Source: an uncultured Lachnoclostridium sp. (lineage in GTDB: Bacteria > Bacillota > Clostridia > Lachnospirales > Lachnospiraceae). From it: a stretch of DNA of 64,000 bases. Positions within the stretch are counted from its first letter, which is position 1, and each line of letters starts with the position of its first letter. Location: the NCBI GenBank assembly GCA_905212635.1, contig CAJMFH010000009.1, forward strand, positions 1 through 64,000. Reading direction: 5' to 3'. This document shows, one piece after another, positions 9,101 through 18,100 of the stretch. Under the pieces are notes generated by a model. The model was not told the DNA's origin. It did no database searches and saw only the letters and a list, made by a program, of their open reading frames with translations. Made by a program: the position numbers and the translations under genes.

Positions 9101-9942
9101 TGTATGATACGAAAGAGGTTTATATCTGCAAACACAAAGTAGCAAAACCAAAAGTATTTATTCCGGTATTCCCAGGTACAAACTGTGAATATGATACGAT
9201 GAAATCTTTTGTGGCTGCGGGAGCAGAGACAGAAAGTATTGTATTTAAAAATATGACAGAAGCAGATATTAAAGAGAGTGTAGATGCGTTTGAAAAAGCG
9301 ATTAACGAATCCCAGATCCTGATGTTCTCCGGCGGATTCAGTGCCGGTGATGAACCGGATGGTTCTGCGAAGTTTATTACTTCCGTATTCCGCAATGAGC
9401 GCATCAAAGAAGCTGTTCATCGTCTTCTTCAGGAGAGAGATGGTCTGGCACTCGGTATCTGTAATGGTTTCCAGGCATTGGTTAAACTGGGACTGGTTCC
9501 TTACGGAGAGATTAAGACGCAGAAAGACGATTCACCGACATTGACAACCAATAGCATTGGCCGTCATATCAGCAAATCGGTTTATACGAAAGTGGTTACC
9601 AATAAGTCACCATGGCTTCAGAAAGCGACACTTGGCGGAGTTTATGCTGTGCCTGCTTCTCACGGAGAGGGACGTTTTGTTGCAAGCAAAGAGTGGATTG
9701 ATAAATTGTTCGAAAATGGACAGGTTGCTACACAGTATGTTGATGTAAACGGCAATCCGACGATGGATGAAGACTTCAATCCAAACGGTTCTTATTATGC
9801 AATCGAAGGAATCACAAGTCCGGACGGAAGAGTGTTAGGAAAAATGGCACACTCTGAGCGCCGCGGCGATGGTGTTGCATTGAATATCTGCGGCGACCAG
9901 AATCAGCTGATCTTTGAGAGTGGTGTAGAATACTTTAAATAA
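6160..9942 (+). CDS. purL: Phosphoribosylformylglycinamidine synthase, single chain
   Basis: Fourth step of purine synthesis: FGAR + glutamine + ATP to FGAM. At 1260 residues this is the large one-polypeptide form with all three parts: a PurS-like N-terminus, two AIR-synthase-like halves (KNETHNHPTEIEPFGGAAT is the ATP/substrate site of the first; GGKDSMSG near residue 790 belongs to the second), and a C-terminal class I glutaminase with its nucleophile Cys in LGICNGFQAL and the HxE pair in ASHGEGRF. The clostridial type differs from the purS/purL/purQ set of Bacilli. AGGAGAG precedes the ATG. No other pur gene is adjacent, so it is an isolated purine gene here. Confidence 0.95.
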   Translation: MANVKRIYVEKKEDYAVAAKELKQEVKEYLGIKDLEQVRVLIRYDVEGIQEETYKKALATVFSEPPVDYVYEGSFDKKAGDKVFSVQYLPGQFDQRADSAEQCVKLLNESEEPVIRSATTYVLSGNISEEDFARIKEYCINPVDSKETDETIPETLVTKFDEPADVKIFDGFKDMPEKELNELYQSLGLAMTFKDFLHIQNYFKNEEKRDPSVTEIRVLDTYWSDHCRHTTFLTELKNVTFEEGDYKKPIQDTFEQYKKDHEAIYKGRDDKFVSLMDIALMAMKKLRAEGKLEDMEVSDEINACSIVVPVEIDHEDGKGPVTEEWLVFFKNETHNHPTEIEPFGGAATCLGGAIRDPLSGRGYVYQAMRVTGAADPTKSLKETLEGKLPQRKIVTGAASGYSSYGNQIGLATGLVDEIYHPNYVAKRLEIGAVMGAAPRKNVIRENSDPDDIIILLGGRTGRDGCGGATGSSKAHNTESIDTCGAEVQKGNAPTERKIQRLFRREEVSRLIKKCNDFGAGGVSVAIGELADGLRVDLDKVPKKYAGLDGTELAISESQERMAIVVDPKDVDKMLGYANEENLEAIPVAVVTKTPRLVLSWRGKEIVNISRAFLDTNGAHQETDVTVTMPSKADNYMKKVEVKDNFKDTFTETLKDLNVCSKKGLVEMFDSSIGASTVTMPYGGKYQLTPTQTMIAKLPVLDGKCDTVTMMSYGMDPYLTSWSPYHGAEYAVLMSVAKIVAAGGDYKKIRFTFQEYFKRMTEDSKRWGEPMAALLGAYDAQMKFGLPSIGGKDSMSGTFNDIDVPPTLCSFAVDVAKISDVVTPELKKAGDVLVCLPIRKDAYDLPDYDYVLSMYETVTAQMRAGLVKAAYALEGKGIAQAAAKMAFGNKLGVAFEEKEAVSTYFEPTYGDFLLEVDATEVEKVASLGLDYKVVGTVTEKAEFTYGKESVSMEEAIASWTQTLEKVFPTRSGVEDKKIDTGLYDTKEVYICKHKVAKPKVFIPVFPGTNCEYDTMKSFVAAGAETESIVFKNMTEADIKESVDAFEKAINESQILMFSGGFSAGDEPDGSAKFITSVFRNERIKEAVHRLLQERDGLALGICNGFQALVKLGLVPYGEIKTQKDDSPTLTTNSIGRHISKSVYTKVVTNKSPWLQKATLGGVYAVPASHGEGRFVASKEWIDKLFENGQVATQYVDVNGNPTMDEDFNPNGSYYAIEGITSPDGRVLGKMAHSERRGDGVALNICGDQNQLIFESGVEYFK

Positions 9943-9974
9943 AATAGAAATGTAGGAAAGTTCTTGATAGTGGC

Positions 9975-10754
9975 TTACTGCATTGATTTTCGGAAAGCAC
10001 CGGGGGTAACTCCGGTGCTTTTTTTGAATTGCCGGATAAAATGATATACTTGGCTGTAACCCAGTTCGGAAGCAATATCGGCAACTGACATATCCGTAGA
10101 AAGCAGGTATTCTTTCGCCGTCGTAATCTTATTTTCTATAATGTCAGACAAACAGGTCGTTCCAAATGCTTTCTTATATAAAACCTGAAAATAAGCAGGA
10201 GACAGTGTGGTTTCTTTGGCGAGATCTTTAATTTTCCAATTTTTTGCCGGGTCAGCTAAAACTTTTTTTCGTATCGCAAGAAGATTATCAAAATAAGGAA
10301 CTTTAGAATTTTGATAATGCTCGGCGGACCAGGATTCGCCGACACGGGTCATGAGAAGCATCATTTGATGATATTGAATGTCAAGAACATATTCCGTTGC
10401 ATCATAATATTCACGGCAAATGGCATGAATAATAGGATCAATCAAAGCATGGTTGTTAATTTTTACAGGTTGATTTAAAGGAAAGTGCAATTTGTTTAAA
10501 AAGCTATCTGTATCCCGAGGAAGAAAATGGATGTAATCGTCGCAGTATGGGTTTGTGACAGAGAGGTATTTGTAAGGGGTATAACCGGAGATGATAACGA
10601 CCGATGGATCAGTGATCGTATATGTATTTTCGCGTATTTGAAGTAAAGCTGGTGTCTTTATGTATAAGAGCAGAAAGTCGGCGATACCGGAAGGACGGGA
10701 AATGGAAAAGCCTTCTTCATGAACAGTATTATAAATGGCGTTATGGATATGCAT
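9975..10754 (-). CDS. AraC-family transcriptional regulator
   Basis: A 259-residue regulator: an N-terminal cupin-like sensing half (residues ~1-140, YTITDPSVVIISGYTPYKY) and a C-terminal pair of helix-turn-helix motifs (LAKETTLSPAYFQVLYKKAFG and VADIASELGYSQVYHFIRQFK), ending with the typical TGVTPGAFRKS. Start: the longest frame opens at 10823, but AAAGGAGAG sits 5 nt before the ATG at 10754. It is divergent from the secreted esterase/xylanase genes, which suggests it may control carbohydrate use by sensing a sugar; that is inference from position. Confidence 0.88.
   Translation of the reverse strand: MHIHNAIYNTVHEEGFSISRPSGIADFLLLYIKTPALLQIRENTYTITDPSVVIISGYTPYKYLSVTNPYCDDYIHFLPRDTDSFLNKLHFPLNQPVKINNHALIDPIIHAICREYYDATEYVLDIQYHQMMLLMTRVGESWSAEHYQNSKVPYFDNLLAIRKKVLADPAKNWKIKDLAKETTLSPAYFQVLYKKAFGTTCLSDIIENKITTAKEYLLSTDMSVADIASELGYSQVYHFIRQFKKSTGVTPGAFRKSMQ
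9994..10025 (+). terminator. purL terminator lying inside the AraC gene
   Basis: AAAGCACCGG (9994-10003) pairs with CCGGTGCTTT (10012-10021), followed by seven T residues on the plus strand. It is 50 nt after purL and overlaps the last codons of the convergent AraC gene. Confidence 0.75.
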
Positions 10755-10884
10755 AAAATCTCTCCTTTTTCGAATTATATGTGTATTTATTGCAATTATA
10801 CGATATTGAGAAACAAAAAGCAAGGTTGTAAAATAGAATCATAAAAAATATTGTTCTGTTTTTAGAAAGAATGGAGAGGTGAAA

Positions 10885-12222
10885 ATGTTTACGAGTAAAA
10901 CAAAGAAAATAGCTGCTATAGTGCTTGCTGGTGCAATTGTTTTGCCGGGGGTGGTTTCGGAAAGTTTTGTCTTTGCAAAAGCAAAGTGTACAGTAAAGAA
11001 AATGACACTTGAGGCAGGACAGAAGAGGACGATCAAAATAAAAAGCAAGGTAAAAGGGGCAAAATATATTTTTAAATCTTCCAAACCTTTGGTAGCGAAA
11101 GTGAATGCGAAAGGAATGGTAACAGCAAAAAAAGCAGGAAAAGTGGAAATTACAGTTGTTGAAAAGAGAAAAACGAAGAAAAAAACGATTGGCAGGGTCA
11201 AAGTTATGGTAAAGAATGTAAAAGATGTAATGCAGTCAGCAGAACCGTCAAAGGAACCTGCTGCAACTGCTGCTGCGGCGACAGAGGCGGCAGCAACGGT
11301 TACACCGAGCGGGGTGATGGGATCGACGGCAACACCAGCCACTGTCGTCACACCGAGTGCAACACCAAGCGAAACTCCAACGGCTACACCGCTCGAAACG
11401 GCCGCATCAAAGCCAAAAACATTTGTTGATGAGCGTTTTGAAGTCCCGGGTGAGTTTGATAAAGAGGTTAAGGATTATGAGTATGCAGATCCACAGACAA
11501 TTACCTATTATTCCAAAGTGTCGGAAGCGAACCGAAAAGCGGTTGTCTATGTTCCAAAGGATTATGAAGCAGACAAAGAATATCCCATCTTATATCTGCT
11601 TCATGGGATTGGGGGGAATGAAAATGAGTGGAAACAGGGAGATCCGGAAATTATTACCGGCAATCTGACGCGGGAGGGAAAACTTCCGGAAACAATCGTT
11701 GTATGCCCGAACCAGCTTGTTCAGGTGCCGGGGGAAAAGATGCCGGGGAATTATCTTGATCCGGGAAGATTTGTTATGTTCAATCGTATGATCGATGAAC
11801 TGAATACCAGTTTGATCCCGTATATGGAAGAACATTATTCCATTAAAGAAGGAAGAGATAATCATGCAATTGCCGGATTGTCAATGGGAGGAAGAACCGG
11901 GTTATATTGCGGTTTTAATATGTTAGATTATTTTAGTTATATCGGAGCATTTGAACCGGCACCGGGAGTTTTGCCGTATAGTGCGGAAGATGGACTGTTT
12001 ACGGAAGAAACATTTAAAATCCCGGAGGAATATCAGGAGACTACACTGATTATGATTCAGCAGGGAGATGCCGATAATGTAGTATATGATAATCCAACAA
12101 AATATCATCAGGTTTTGGAAAAAAACGGGGTGAGGCATATGTTTAATACGGTTCCTTATGGACATGACTGGAACGCATGGAAAGAGGGATTGTACAATTT
12201 TGCAAGACGAATCTTTCAATAA
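10885..12222 (+). CDS. Secreted esterase (feruloyl-esterase / esterase D-like) with Ig-like N-terminus
   Basis: A 445-residue exported protein: signal peptide (residues ~1-30, ending near FVFAKA), a bacterial Ig-like (BIG2-type) domain rich in Lys, a Pro/Thr/Ala linker, then an alpha/beta-hydrolase of the esterase D / feruloyl esterase kind. The nucleophile Ser is about residue 333 in GLSMGG, the catalytic His about 427 in GHDWNAW, and LLHGIGGNENEW is the oxyanion strand. Such enzymes free ferulic or acetyl groups from xylan. Together with the GH10 xylanase 19 nt downstream it forms a two-gene xylan-degrading unit. ATG 10885 is preferred over the GTG at 10879, which overlaps the GGAGAGG. Confidence 0.82.
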   Translation: MFTSKTKKIAAIVLAGAIVLPGVVSESFVFAKAKCTVKKMTLEAGQKRTIKIKSKVKGAKYIFKSSKPLVAKVNAKGMVTAKKAGKVEITVVEKRKTKKKTIGRVKVMVKNVKDVMQSAEPSKEPAATAAAATEAAATVTPSGVMGSTATPATVVTPSATPSETPTATPLETAASKPKTFVDERFEVPGEFDKEVKDYEYADPQTITYYSKVSEANRKAVVYVPKDYEADKEYPILYLLHGIGGNENEWKQGDPEIITGNLTREGKLPETIVVCPNQLVQVPGEKMPGNYLDPGRFVMFNRMIDELNTSLIPYMEEHYSIKEGRDNHAIAGLSMGGRTGLYCGFNMLDYFSYIGAFEPAPGVLPYSAEDGLFTEETFKIPEEYQETTLIMIQQGDADNVVYDNPTKYHQVLEKNGVRHMFNTVPYGHDWNAWKEGLYNFARRIFQ

Positions 12223-12241
12223 ATTAAGGAGGACAAATAAT

Positions 12242-13957
12242 ATGAGAAAGAAAGCAGTTGCTGTATTGCTTGCCACTGCGGTATGTTTTACAACATCACT
12301 TCCTGCGGGAGTACAGGCAGAGGCAGCGAAAAAACCAAGCTTATCAAAGAAGAGTATTCGGTTAGAAACCGGAGAAAAAGCAATTTTAAAAGTTAAAACA
12401 GTTAAGAATGCGAAAGTGACCTGGAAAAGCAGCAAAAAAAGTGTAGCAGCCATTGGAAAAAAATCAAAGAAATCAGCGCAGATCTTAGCAAAGAAAAAGG
12501 GATCTGCTAAGATTTACTGCAATGTAAAGCAGCAGAAAAAGAAATTCGTGCTTGTTTGTAAGATTAGAGTGATAAAAGCAAAACCGGCACAGCCTGTAAA
12601 AACACCGGTGCCTGTATCGGATGTAACAGCAAGTGATGCACCTGCGGCGGGAACTTCATTACCAGCGCTGACAACACCTTTGCCGGCATCAACAATGCCT
12701 TCCTCCAGTGAGGCACCTGACACTCCAACGTCAACCCCGGCAGTACAGCCAACAGCAACTGTGAAACCGGAACCAACGCTGGCACCGGCAGAAGTGGACA
12801 GTATCCGCGGCACCTATGAGGGGATTTTTGACCATATGGGAACCTGTGCCAATTATGGATCGGGCCAGCTTCAGGATGAGAAAACACTGGCATTTATCAA
12901 GAAACATTTTAACAGTATTACAATGGAAAATGAGATGAAACCAGATGCTGTTTTAGGGAATAGTGTAAATGCTATTACAAAAGAGGAAGCAGAAAAACTG
13001 GGATATGTGATCCCGGCAGAATATAAAGAGACGACGGTGCCAAAGCTGAATTTTGATAAGATTGACAAAATTTTACAAACTGCGTACGATAATGGTCTGG
13101 ATCTTCGGGCACATACTTTATTATGGCATAGCCAGACTCCGTCATGGTTCTTTGGTAAAAAGTATCAGGCAAATACAGCCGTAGGAAAGACAACGATGAA
13201 TGCAAGGATTGATTTTTATGTATCTACGGTGATGGATCATATCATGAAAAAGGAGAAAGAGATTGCGGGAGAAAATGGAAGAATCGTATATGCCTGGGAT
13301 GTTGTAAATGAGTATCTTCATCGTGGAACAGCATGGGGATTGAACTGGACCAGTGTATACGGAGATATGAAGGGAGAACCTTCTTACGTAAAACGTGCCT
13401 TTGAACGTGCCTATGAGATGCTTGAAAAATATGATGCCACAGACAAGGTTACATTGTTCTATAATGATTATGACACTTATTTTGAAGTAGAGGATCTGAT
13501 TTCCCTTGTTGATTTTATTAATAAGGACGAAAAAGTAAAAATCTGCTCCGGAATTGGGATGCAGAGCCATGTGGATATCAAGAGACCAACAATTGAGCAA
13601 TATGGAAGCGCTTTGGAGAAGTTTATGGCGGCGGGATATGAGGTTCAGATTACGGAGCTTGATTTCACAATTAATTTTGATACGGATGGCAGCAAACCTT
13701 CGTATTCGTATAAAAATGAAGGGGAAACCATCGAAGAACAAGCTGTCTTTGTAAAAGAATTTATGGAAATGGTTATTGCAAAACAGAAAAACAGAGATAA
13801 GGCCATGTGTCCTAAAGGAGTGACAGGGCTTACACTCTGGGGGCTTTACGACAGTGTTTCCTGGAGAGGACAGTGCCAGCCACTGCTTTTCGGTAAATCA
13901 ATAGAGGATCCAAAACCGGCGTTTGATGCTTTTTTGAATGCAGCCAAAACAAAATAA
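12242..13957 (+). CDS. Secreted endo-1,4-beta-xylanase, GH10
   Basis: A 571-residue exported enzyme: signal peptide (to about residue 28, VQAEAA), a Lys-rich BIG2-like domain (~30-115), a Pro/Thr/Ser linker (to about residue 185), and a GH10 catalytic domain. Diagnostic GH10 features are FNSITMENEMKPD, LRAHTLLWHSQTPSWF, the acid/base Glu357 in WDVVNEYL and the nucleophile Glu472 in QITELDF. It cleaves internal beta-1,4-xylosidic bonds of xylan outside the cell. AAGGAGG lies 9 nt before the ATG; the longer TTG frame would start inside the esterase gene. It shares N-terminal architecture with the esterase; no surface-anchoring motif or carbohydrate-binding module was recognised, so the BIG2-like domain may hold the enzymes at the wall (inference). 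Confidence 0.92.
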   Translation: MRKKAVAVLLATAVCFTTSLPAGVQAEAAKKPSLSKKSIRLETGEKAILKVKTVKNAKVTWKSSKKSVAAIGKKSKKSAQILAKKKGSAKIYCNVKQQKKKFVLVCKIRVIKAKPAQPVKTPVPVSDVTASDAPAAGTSLPALTTPLPASTMPSSSEAPDTPTSTPAVQPTATVKPEPTLAPAEVDSIRGTYEGIFDHMGTCANYGSGQLQDEKTLAFIKKHFNSITMENEMKPDAVLGNSVNAITKEEAEKLGYVIPAEYKETTVPKLNFDKIDKILQTAYDNGLDLRAHTLLWHSQTPSWFFGKKYQANTAVGKTTMNARIDFYVSTVMDHIMKKEKEIAGENGRIVYAWDVVNEYLHRGTAWGLNWTSVYGDMKGEPSYVKRAFERAYEMLEKYDATDKVTLFYNDYDTYFEVEDLISLVDFINKDEKVKICSGIGMQSHVDIKRPTIEQYGSALEKFMAAGYEVQITELDFTINFDTDGSKPSYSYKNEGETIEEQAVFVKEFMEMVIAKQKNRDKAMCPKGVTGLTLWGLYDSVSWRGQCQPLLFGKSIEDPKPAFDAFLNAAKTK

Positions 13958-13998
13958 ATCAGCATATACATTATAGAAAGGTATTATGATATAAAGAG

Positions 13999-14075
13999 AA
14001 CCCTCTTTCTGCTTGAAAGTTCTGTCAGATTATATTATAATTTGATATGAATAGGAGATAGAAAGAGGGTTTTTG
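13999..14075 (+). terminator. Long-loop hairpin enclosing the maf promoter
   Basis: AACCCTCTTTCT (13999-14010) pairs perfectly with AGAAAGAGGGTT (14060-14071), followed by a T-run. The loop is 49 nt, long for an intrinsic terminator. It may end the xylanase transcript. The second arm holds the AGAGGG that precedes maf. Confidence 0.55.
14013..14041 (+). promoter_or_regulatory. maf promoter
   Basis: TTGAAA (14013-14018), 17-bp spacer, TATAAT (14036-14041). Transcription would start near 14048, inside the hairpin loop, so the maf message lacks the first hairpin arm. Confidence 0.7.
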
Positions 14076-14076
14076 C

Positions 14077-14673
14077 GTGTTTGAACATATTATATTAGCA
14101 TCCGGTTCACCGAGAAGAAAAGAATTGATGCATTTTATATCCGATGATTTTGAAATTCATGTCTCGGACTGTGAAGAAACGATTACGAGTGACATACCAT
14201 CAGAAGTGACAAAGGAACTGGCAAAACAAAAAGCAGAAGCCGTATGTGATGAAGTGTCGAAAAAACAGGCGGATGGCAGGAAAGTCCTTGTAATTGGAGC
14301 CGATACGGTAGTAAGCCTGAAAGGACAGATTTTTGGGAAACCCAAAGACCGGGAGGAGGCTTTTTCTATGCTTTCCCGTTTACAGGGAACAACGCATGAA
14401 GTGACGACCGGCGTGGCAGTGCTGACAGTGGATCGGGGCAGAATAACGCAGTACGATGTCTTTTCTGAAACAACGGAGGTAGAAGTGGCATCTATGACAG
14501 GAGACGAAATAAACGCGTATGTGGAAACCGGAGATTGTTATGATAAAGCGGGAGCCTATGGAATTCAAGGAGTATTTTCCAAACATATTGCCGGCATAAA
14601 GGGAGATTATTTCAATGTGGTGGGCTTCCCAATACACCGAATTTACGAGGTTTTAAGAAAGAACAAAAAATAA
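14077..14673 (+). CDS. maf: Maf family nucleoside triphosphate pyrophosphatase
   Basis: House-cleaning enzyme that hydrolyses non-canonical (d)NTPs to monophosphates; also linked to septum inhibition in Bacillus. The 198-residue protein has the family signature ILASGSPRRKELM near the N-terminus, VIGADTVVSLKGQIFGKPKD in the middle and YDKAGAYGIQG near the C-terminus. GTG start at 14077 preceded by AGAGGG. Followed by a tRNA gene; no operon partner is visible, although maf is commonly next to cell-shape genes in other Firmicutes. Confidence 0.93.
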   Translation: MFEHIILASGSPRRKELMHFISDDFEIHVSDCEETITSDIPSEVTKELAKQKAEAVCDEVSKKQADGRKVLVIGADTVVSLKGQIFGKPKDREEAFSMLSRLQGTTHEVTTGVAVLTVDRGRITQYDVFSETTEVEVASMTGDEINAYVETGDCYDKAGAYGIQGVFSKHIAGIKGDYFNVVGFPIHRIYEVLRKNKK

Positions 14674-14696
14674 TTCAAAAAAAATAAAATTTTTTC

Positions 14697-14725
14697 TTGA
14701 CTTTTACGTTATCCTTATGTATAAT
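14697..14725 (+). promoter_or_regulatory. tRNA-Gly promoter
   Basis: TTGACT (14697-14702), 17-bp spacer, TATAAT (14720-14725), 36 nt before the mature tRNA. Confidence 0.7.
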
Positions 14726-14761
14726 AATGATTGTCGCTGAGAGATACGGCGACAACAAAAT

Positions 14762-14834
14762 GCGCGAGTGGCTCAGTTGGTAGAGCACAACCTTGCCAAG
14801 GTTGGGGCCGCGGGTTCGAGTCCCGTCTCGCGCT
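14762..14834 (+). tRNA. tRNA-Gly (GCC)
   Basis: A 73-nt cloverleaf: acceptor GCGCGAG/CTCGCGC, D-arm with CTCAGTTGGTAGAG, anticodon loop TTGCCAA (anticodon GCC), T-loop GGTTCGAGTCC. CCA is not encoded. A T-rich stretch follows and probably ends transcription. Confidence 0.95.
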
Positions 14835-14946
14835 TCTTTTTTTATATTTTTTTAAGCTGGACATCCAGCAGATCCCCGGTACAGATGAAAAATAAATAGG
14901 TGCGTCCAAAGGTTGAAAACGGATGAAAATTATTGTATAATAAAGG

Positions 14947-15037
14947 TAACTATTCAGGTCCAATGTGCAAAAAACAATGAATTGCTGTGCTTGCACGTAA
15001 AAGACATTGTTTTTTGCACATTGAACCTAAATAGTTA
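14947..15037. repeat. 91-bp imperfect palindrome (MITE-like or dispersed repeat)
   Basis: Two 33-bp arms (14947-14979 and 15005-15037) are inverted copies with only two mismatches, separated by 25 bp that contain a smaller inverted repeat. Both mismatches become G-U pairs in a minus-strand transcript. The size, terminal position of the arms and lack of coding potential resemble a dispersed palindromic element. No second copy was noticed in this window. Confidence 0.6.
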
Positions 15038-15066
15038 CTAAATAAAATTGGATTATATCATAATTT

Positions 15067-15096
15067 TTGACACAAAATGCCGATAAAATTTATATA
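15067..15096 (+). promoter_or_regulatory. Promoter of the Ig-like surface protein gene
   Basis: TTGACA (15067-15072) with TATATA (15091-15096) at 18 bp, or TTATAT at 17 bp, about 45 nt before the start codon. Confidence 0.55.
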
Positions 15097-15141
15097 TAGA
15101 TTGAGGCTTTCAGCAAAAAAAAGCAGAAAGGATAAAAAGTT

Positions 15142-18100
15142 ATGAAAAAAAGTGAAAAAAAGAAAAAACATACAATATGGAAATGGGGCAGCATCTTTCT
15201 CGTACTCTGTATTGCAGTGGCGGGACTGTGCTTTTGTCTGGGGGATAAATCGGATGCGGCAGAGGGACTGTATCTGACATGTGATGGATATCAGTTAAAT
15301 GCCCAGACGGCATATCAGATGAAAAACCGCCAGGCGACGTTGATCTTGGGGTCGGAAGATTCGCCGATCTATGCGGATCCGAATCTGTATGAGATTAAAT
15401 GGTCGATAGAGACCGGAAAGGATATCGCAGAAATTCAGCAGGGAAGCAGCCAGATCTATGGTATCGTAACGGCAAAAAATCCGGGTGAAGTAACCGTATT
15501 GGCTACGGTTTACAATAAAGTGGCAAGTGGTCTGGGACCGGTTATCGGTAGTGTTACCTGTAAGATTCAGGTCGTATTTGCGGTAGATACTTCACAAAAT
15601 GATAATGTGTTCAAAAAGCCATATGAGGATTCGCAGGATAAGGCGATTTTCCTTCGTACGACGGACAAACCGGTACCGCTTACATTGAACTATGGTAGTT
15701 CCAGTGAAGCACAGTGGACGGTGGCAAACTCAGAAGTAGCAGAAGTGTCTGCAACCGGTGTCGTTACGCCGAAGGGAGCCGGTATGACGAAGATCACGGC
15801 GACATATACGCCAAAGGACAGTCCGGAGATTACCTATTCGACGACGATAGATGTATACGTATATCCGAGTATCAGTGAAACGGATTCCAATTACGGAAAT
15901 CTGAAGACGATAAAAATGGATACCGGTGGAACGATTTATACGGATGCGAACTTTATCAATAATATCGAAGGTATTAAAAATAAGATGGACTGGGTTATCA
16001 AGCGGGACAGCGGCGGAAGTGAAGAAGTCATCGCAGATTCGCTTACCAAGAAATCGGATCTGATTGAGATCAGTCCGGAATCCAGCCGTTCCAATCAGCT
16101 TCGAGTAACCGCAAAAGCGGGATTGTACCGTGTGTATTTTTATCCGCATGGTGCGTATGAGAGCGAGCAGAAGTACATAGATGAAGATGTGTATGCACCG
16201 ACGGTACTGAATTTGTATGTGTATGCAAGTCCGAATGATTATAAAGAAACGATTGCCATCGGGGATACGTATGATATCGCGAAGGCATTTAACCTTTCGA
16301 CGGAAGAATTTTTGAAATACTTTGAAGTTCAGCCGAAAGATTTTAAAAATTATGCTTCTTATAAAGATGGTGTGATCACAGCACTGGATAAGAACAGTCA
16401 GGTTACGACAAAAGTAAATGCAGAAGTAACGGTTCGACCGGAGTATGAGTCTTATATCCGTTCGCTGCTTCCGGACAACAGTACGGTGATGGATAAGGGG
16501 TACTTTAACATTGAAATTACCATTGCCGATGTATTTAAGTTAAATCAGAATTATATTACCGTATACAAAGGAAGTGAGACCAATTTAAGTGCTTACTTCA
16601 ATGATACGCAGGTTTTGGATGTAGAATGGTCTTCCAGCGATCCGGATTATGCGACAGTAGATGAGACCGGTAAAGTGACTGCAAAAAAAGTGACGACAGA
16701 TGATGTTGTTATCACGGCGGTATATCGGAATGGAGCGGGTTCACCGACGGCAAAATGTATGGTTCGTATCGTAGACACACCAAATAAGTTTGATATCGAT
16801 CCGGCAAACGCAAAATTGAATGTTGGTGAGAGCATTGTTGTCAAGATCAAAGGAAATCCGGATGTATCACAGGTTCCGACTTCGTGGTGGTCTTACGATA
16901 ATAGATATGTGGATGTAGAATTCGACAACAATGGTAAGACGGCTACCATTACAGCGAAAGCGCCGACGGGAGATGGATCGACGACAGAAGTCGTATTTAA
17001 CAATCCGAACACGGATGAGAAAGATGATCCAAGATGTAAGATCACGATTGTTGTACCATATGAGACGATGAAACTGACAGAAGAAAATCTGACGATGAAA
17101 GTAGGTGCGACACATCAGTTAAAATACACGTATACACCGAATAATGTAACAGATAAAACACCAGAGTGGACATCACTGGATACCAATGTCGTAACCGTTG
17201 ATGAAAATGGTTATCTGACCGCGGTAAATCCGGGTACGACGATTGTAATGTTATCGCCAAAATACAATCCAAATAAAGTGTATGCTCAGTGTACGGTCAC
17301 GGTTGTATCAAAGTGTGAGGAAATTACGCTGACGCCGAATGAAATAACATTGAATGTCGGCGATACACAGTATGTAGATGTCGCGCTGGCACCGGAGGGA
17401 TGTAATTCAGAGCTGACGATTGAGGTGGGCGACGAAAATGTATTGGATTATGAGTATAAACCAAATAACCGCATCATTAATATTACCGGTAAGAAAGCCG
17501 GTGTAACGACTATCAATGTAGGAGCAGATGATGCGACAAGAAAGTCCATAAAGGTAACGGTGTTACAGCCATGTAATGACTTGTCGTTCTCGCCGAATGC
17601 TTACGAGATGATCGCAGGAGAAACGTATACGCCAAATCTTGTTAAGACACCGGAAGATAGTACGGATGCCATTACGTGGGTATCGTATAATCCGGATATT
17701 GCGGATGTCGATGAAAAAGGTGAGATTACAGCGAAGAAGACAGGCGTAACCTTTATTCAGGCAACATCGGCTTCCGGAAGAGTAGCTGTGATCCAGATTA
17801 CGGTAAAAGAAACGTTGACAGCAGTTACATTAAAACCGGATAAGGCGACGATTGAAGTGGGAGAAAGTATGACACTTACGCCGGACTTCCTTCCTGCCGC
17901 TGCCTATGATAAATCAATGGAATGGAGTATTGCAGATCCGTCGATTGCCAAACTGGAAATGCAGGGTGAATCCAGCGTAAAAGTAACCGGTTTGAAGGGC
18001 GGTATTACACTGATCAAAGGTGTCGCTAAGAGTGGTGGCTTTGTGGTAAGCTGTTTATTGACGGTTATAGAAAAGTCTACATCTGTAGAAGTTAATCCAA

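Noticed and set aside
8542..9420. 292-codon minus-strand frame opposite purL
   Set aside because: Same reason: overlaps a complete conserved enzyme and has no translation signal.
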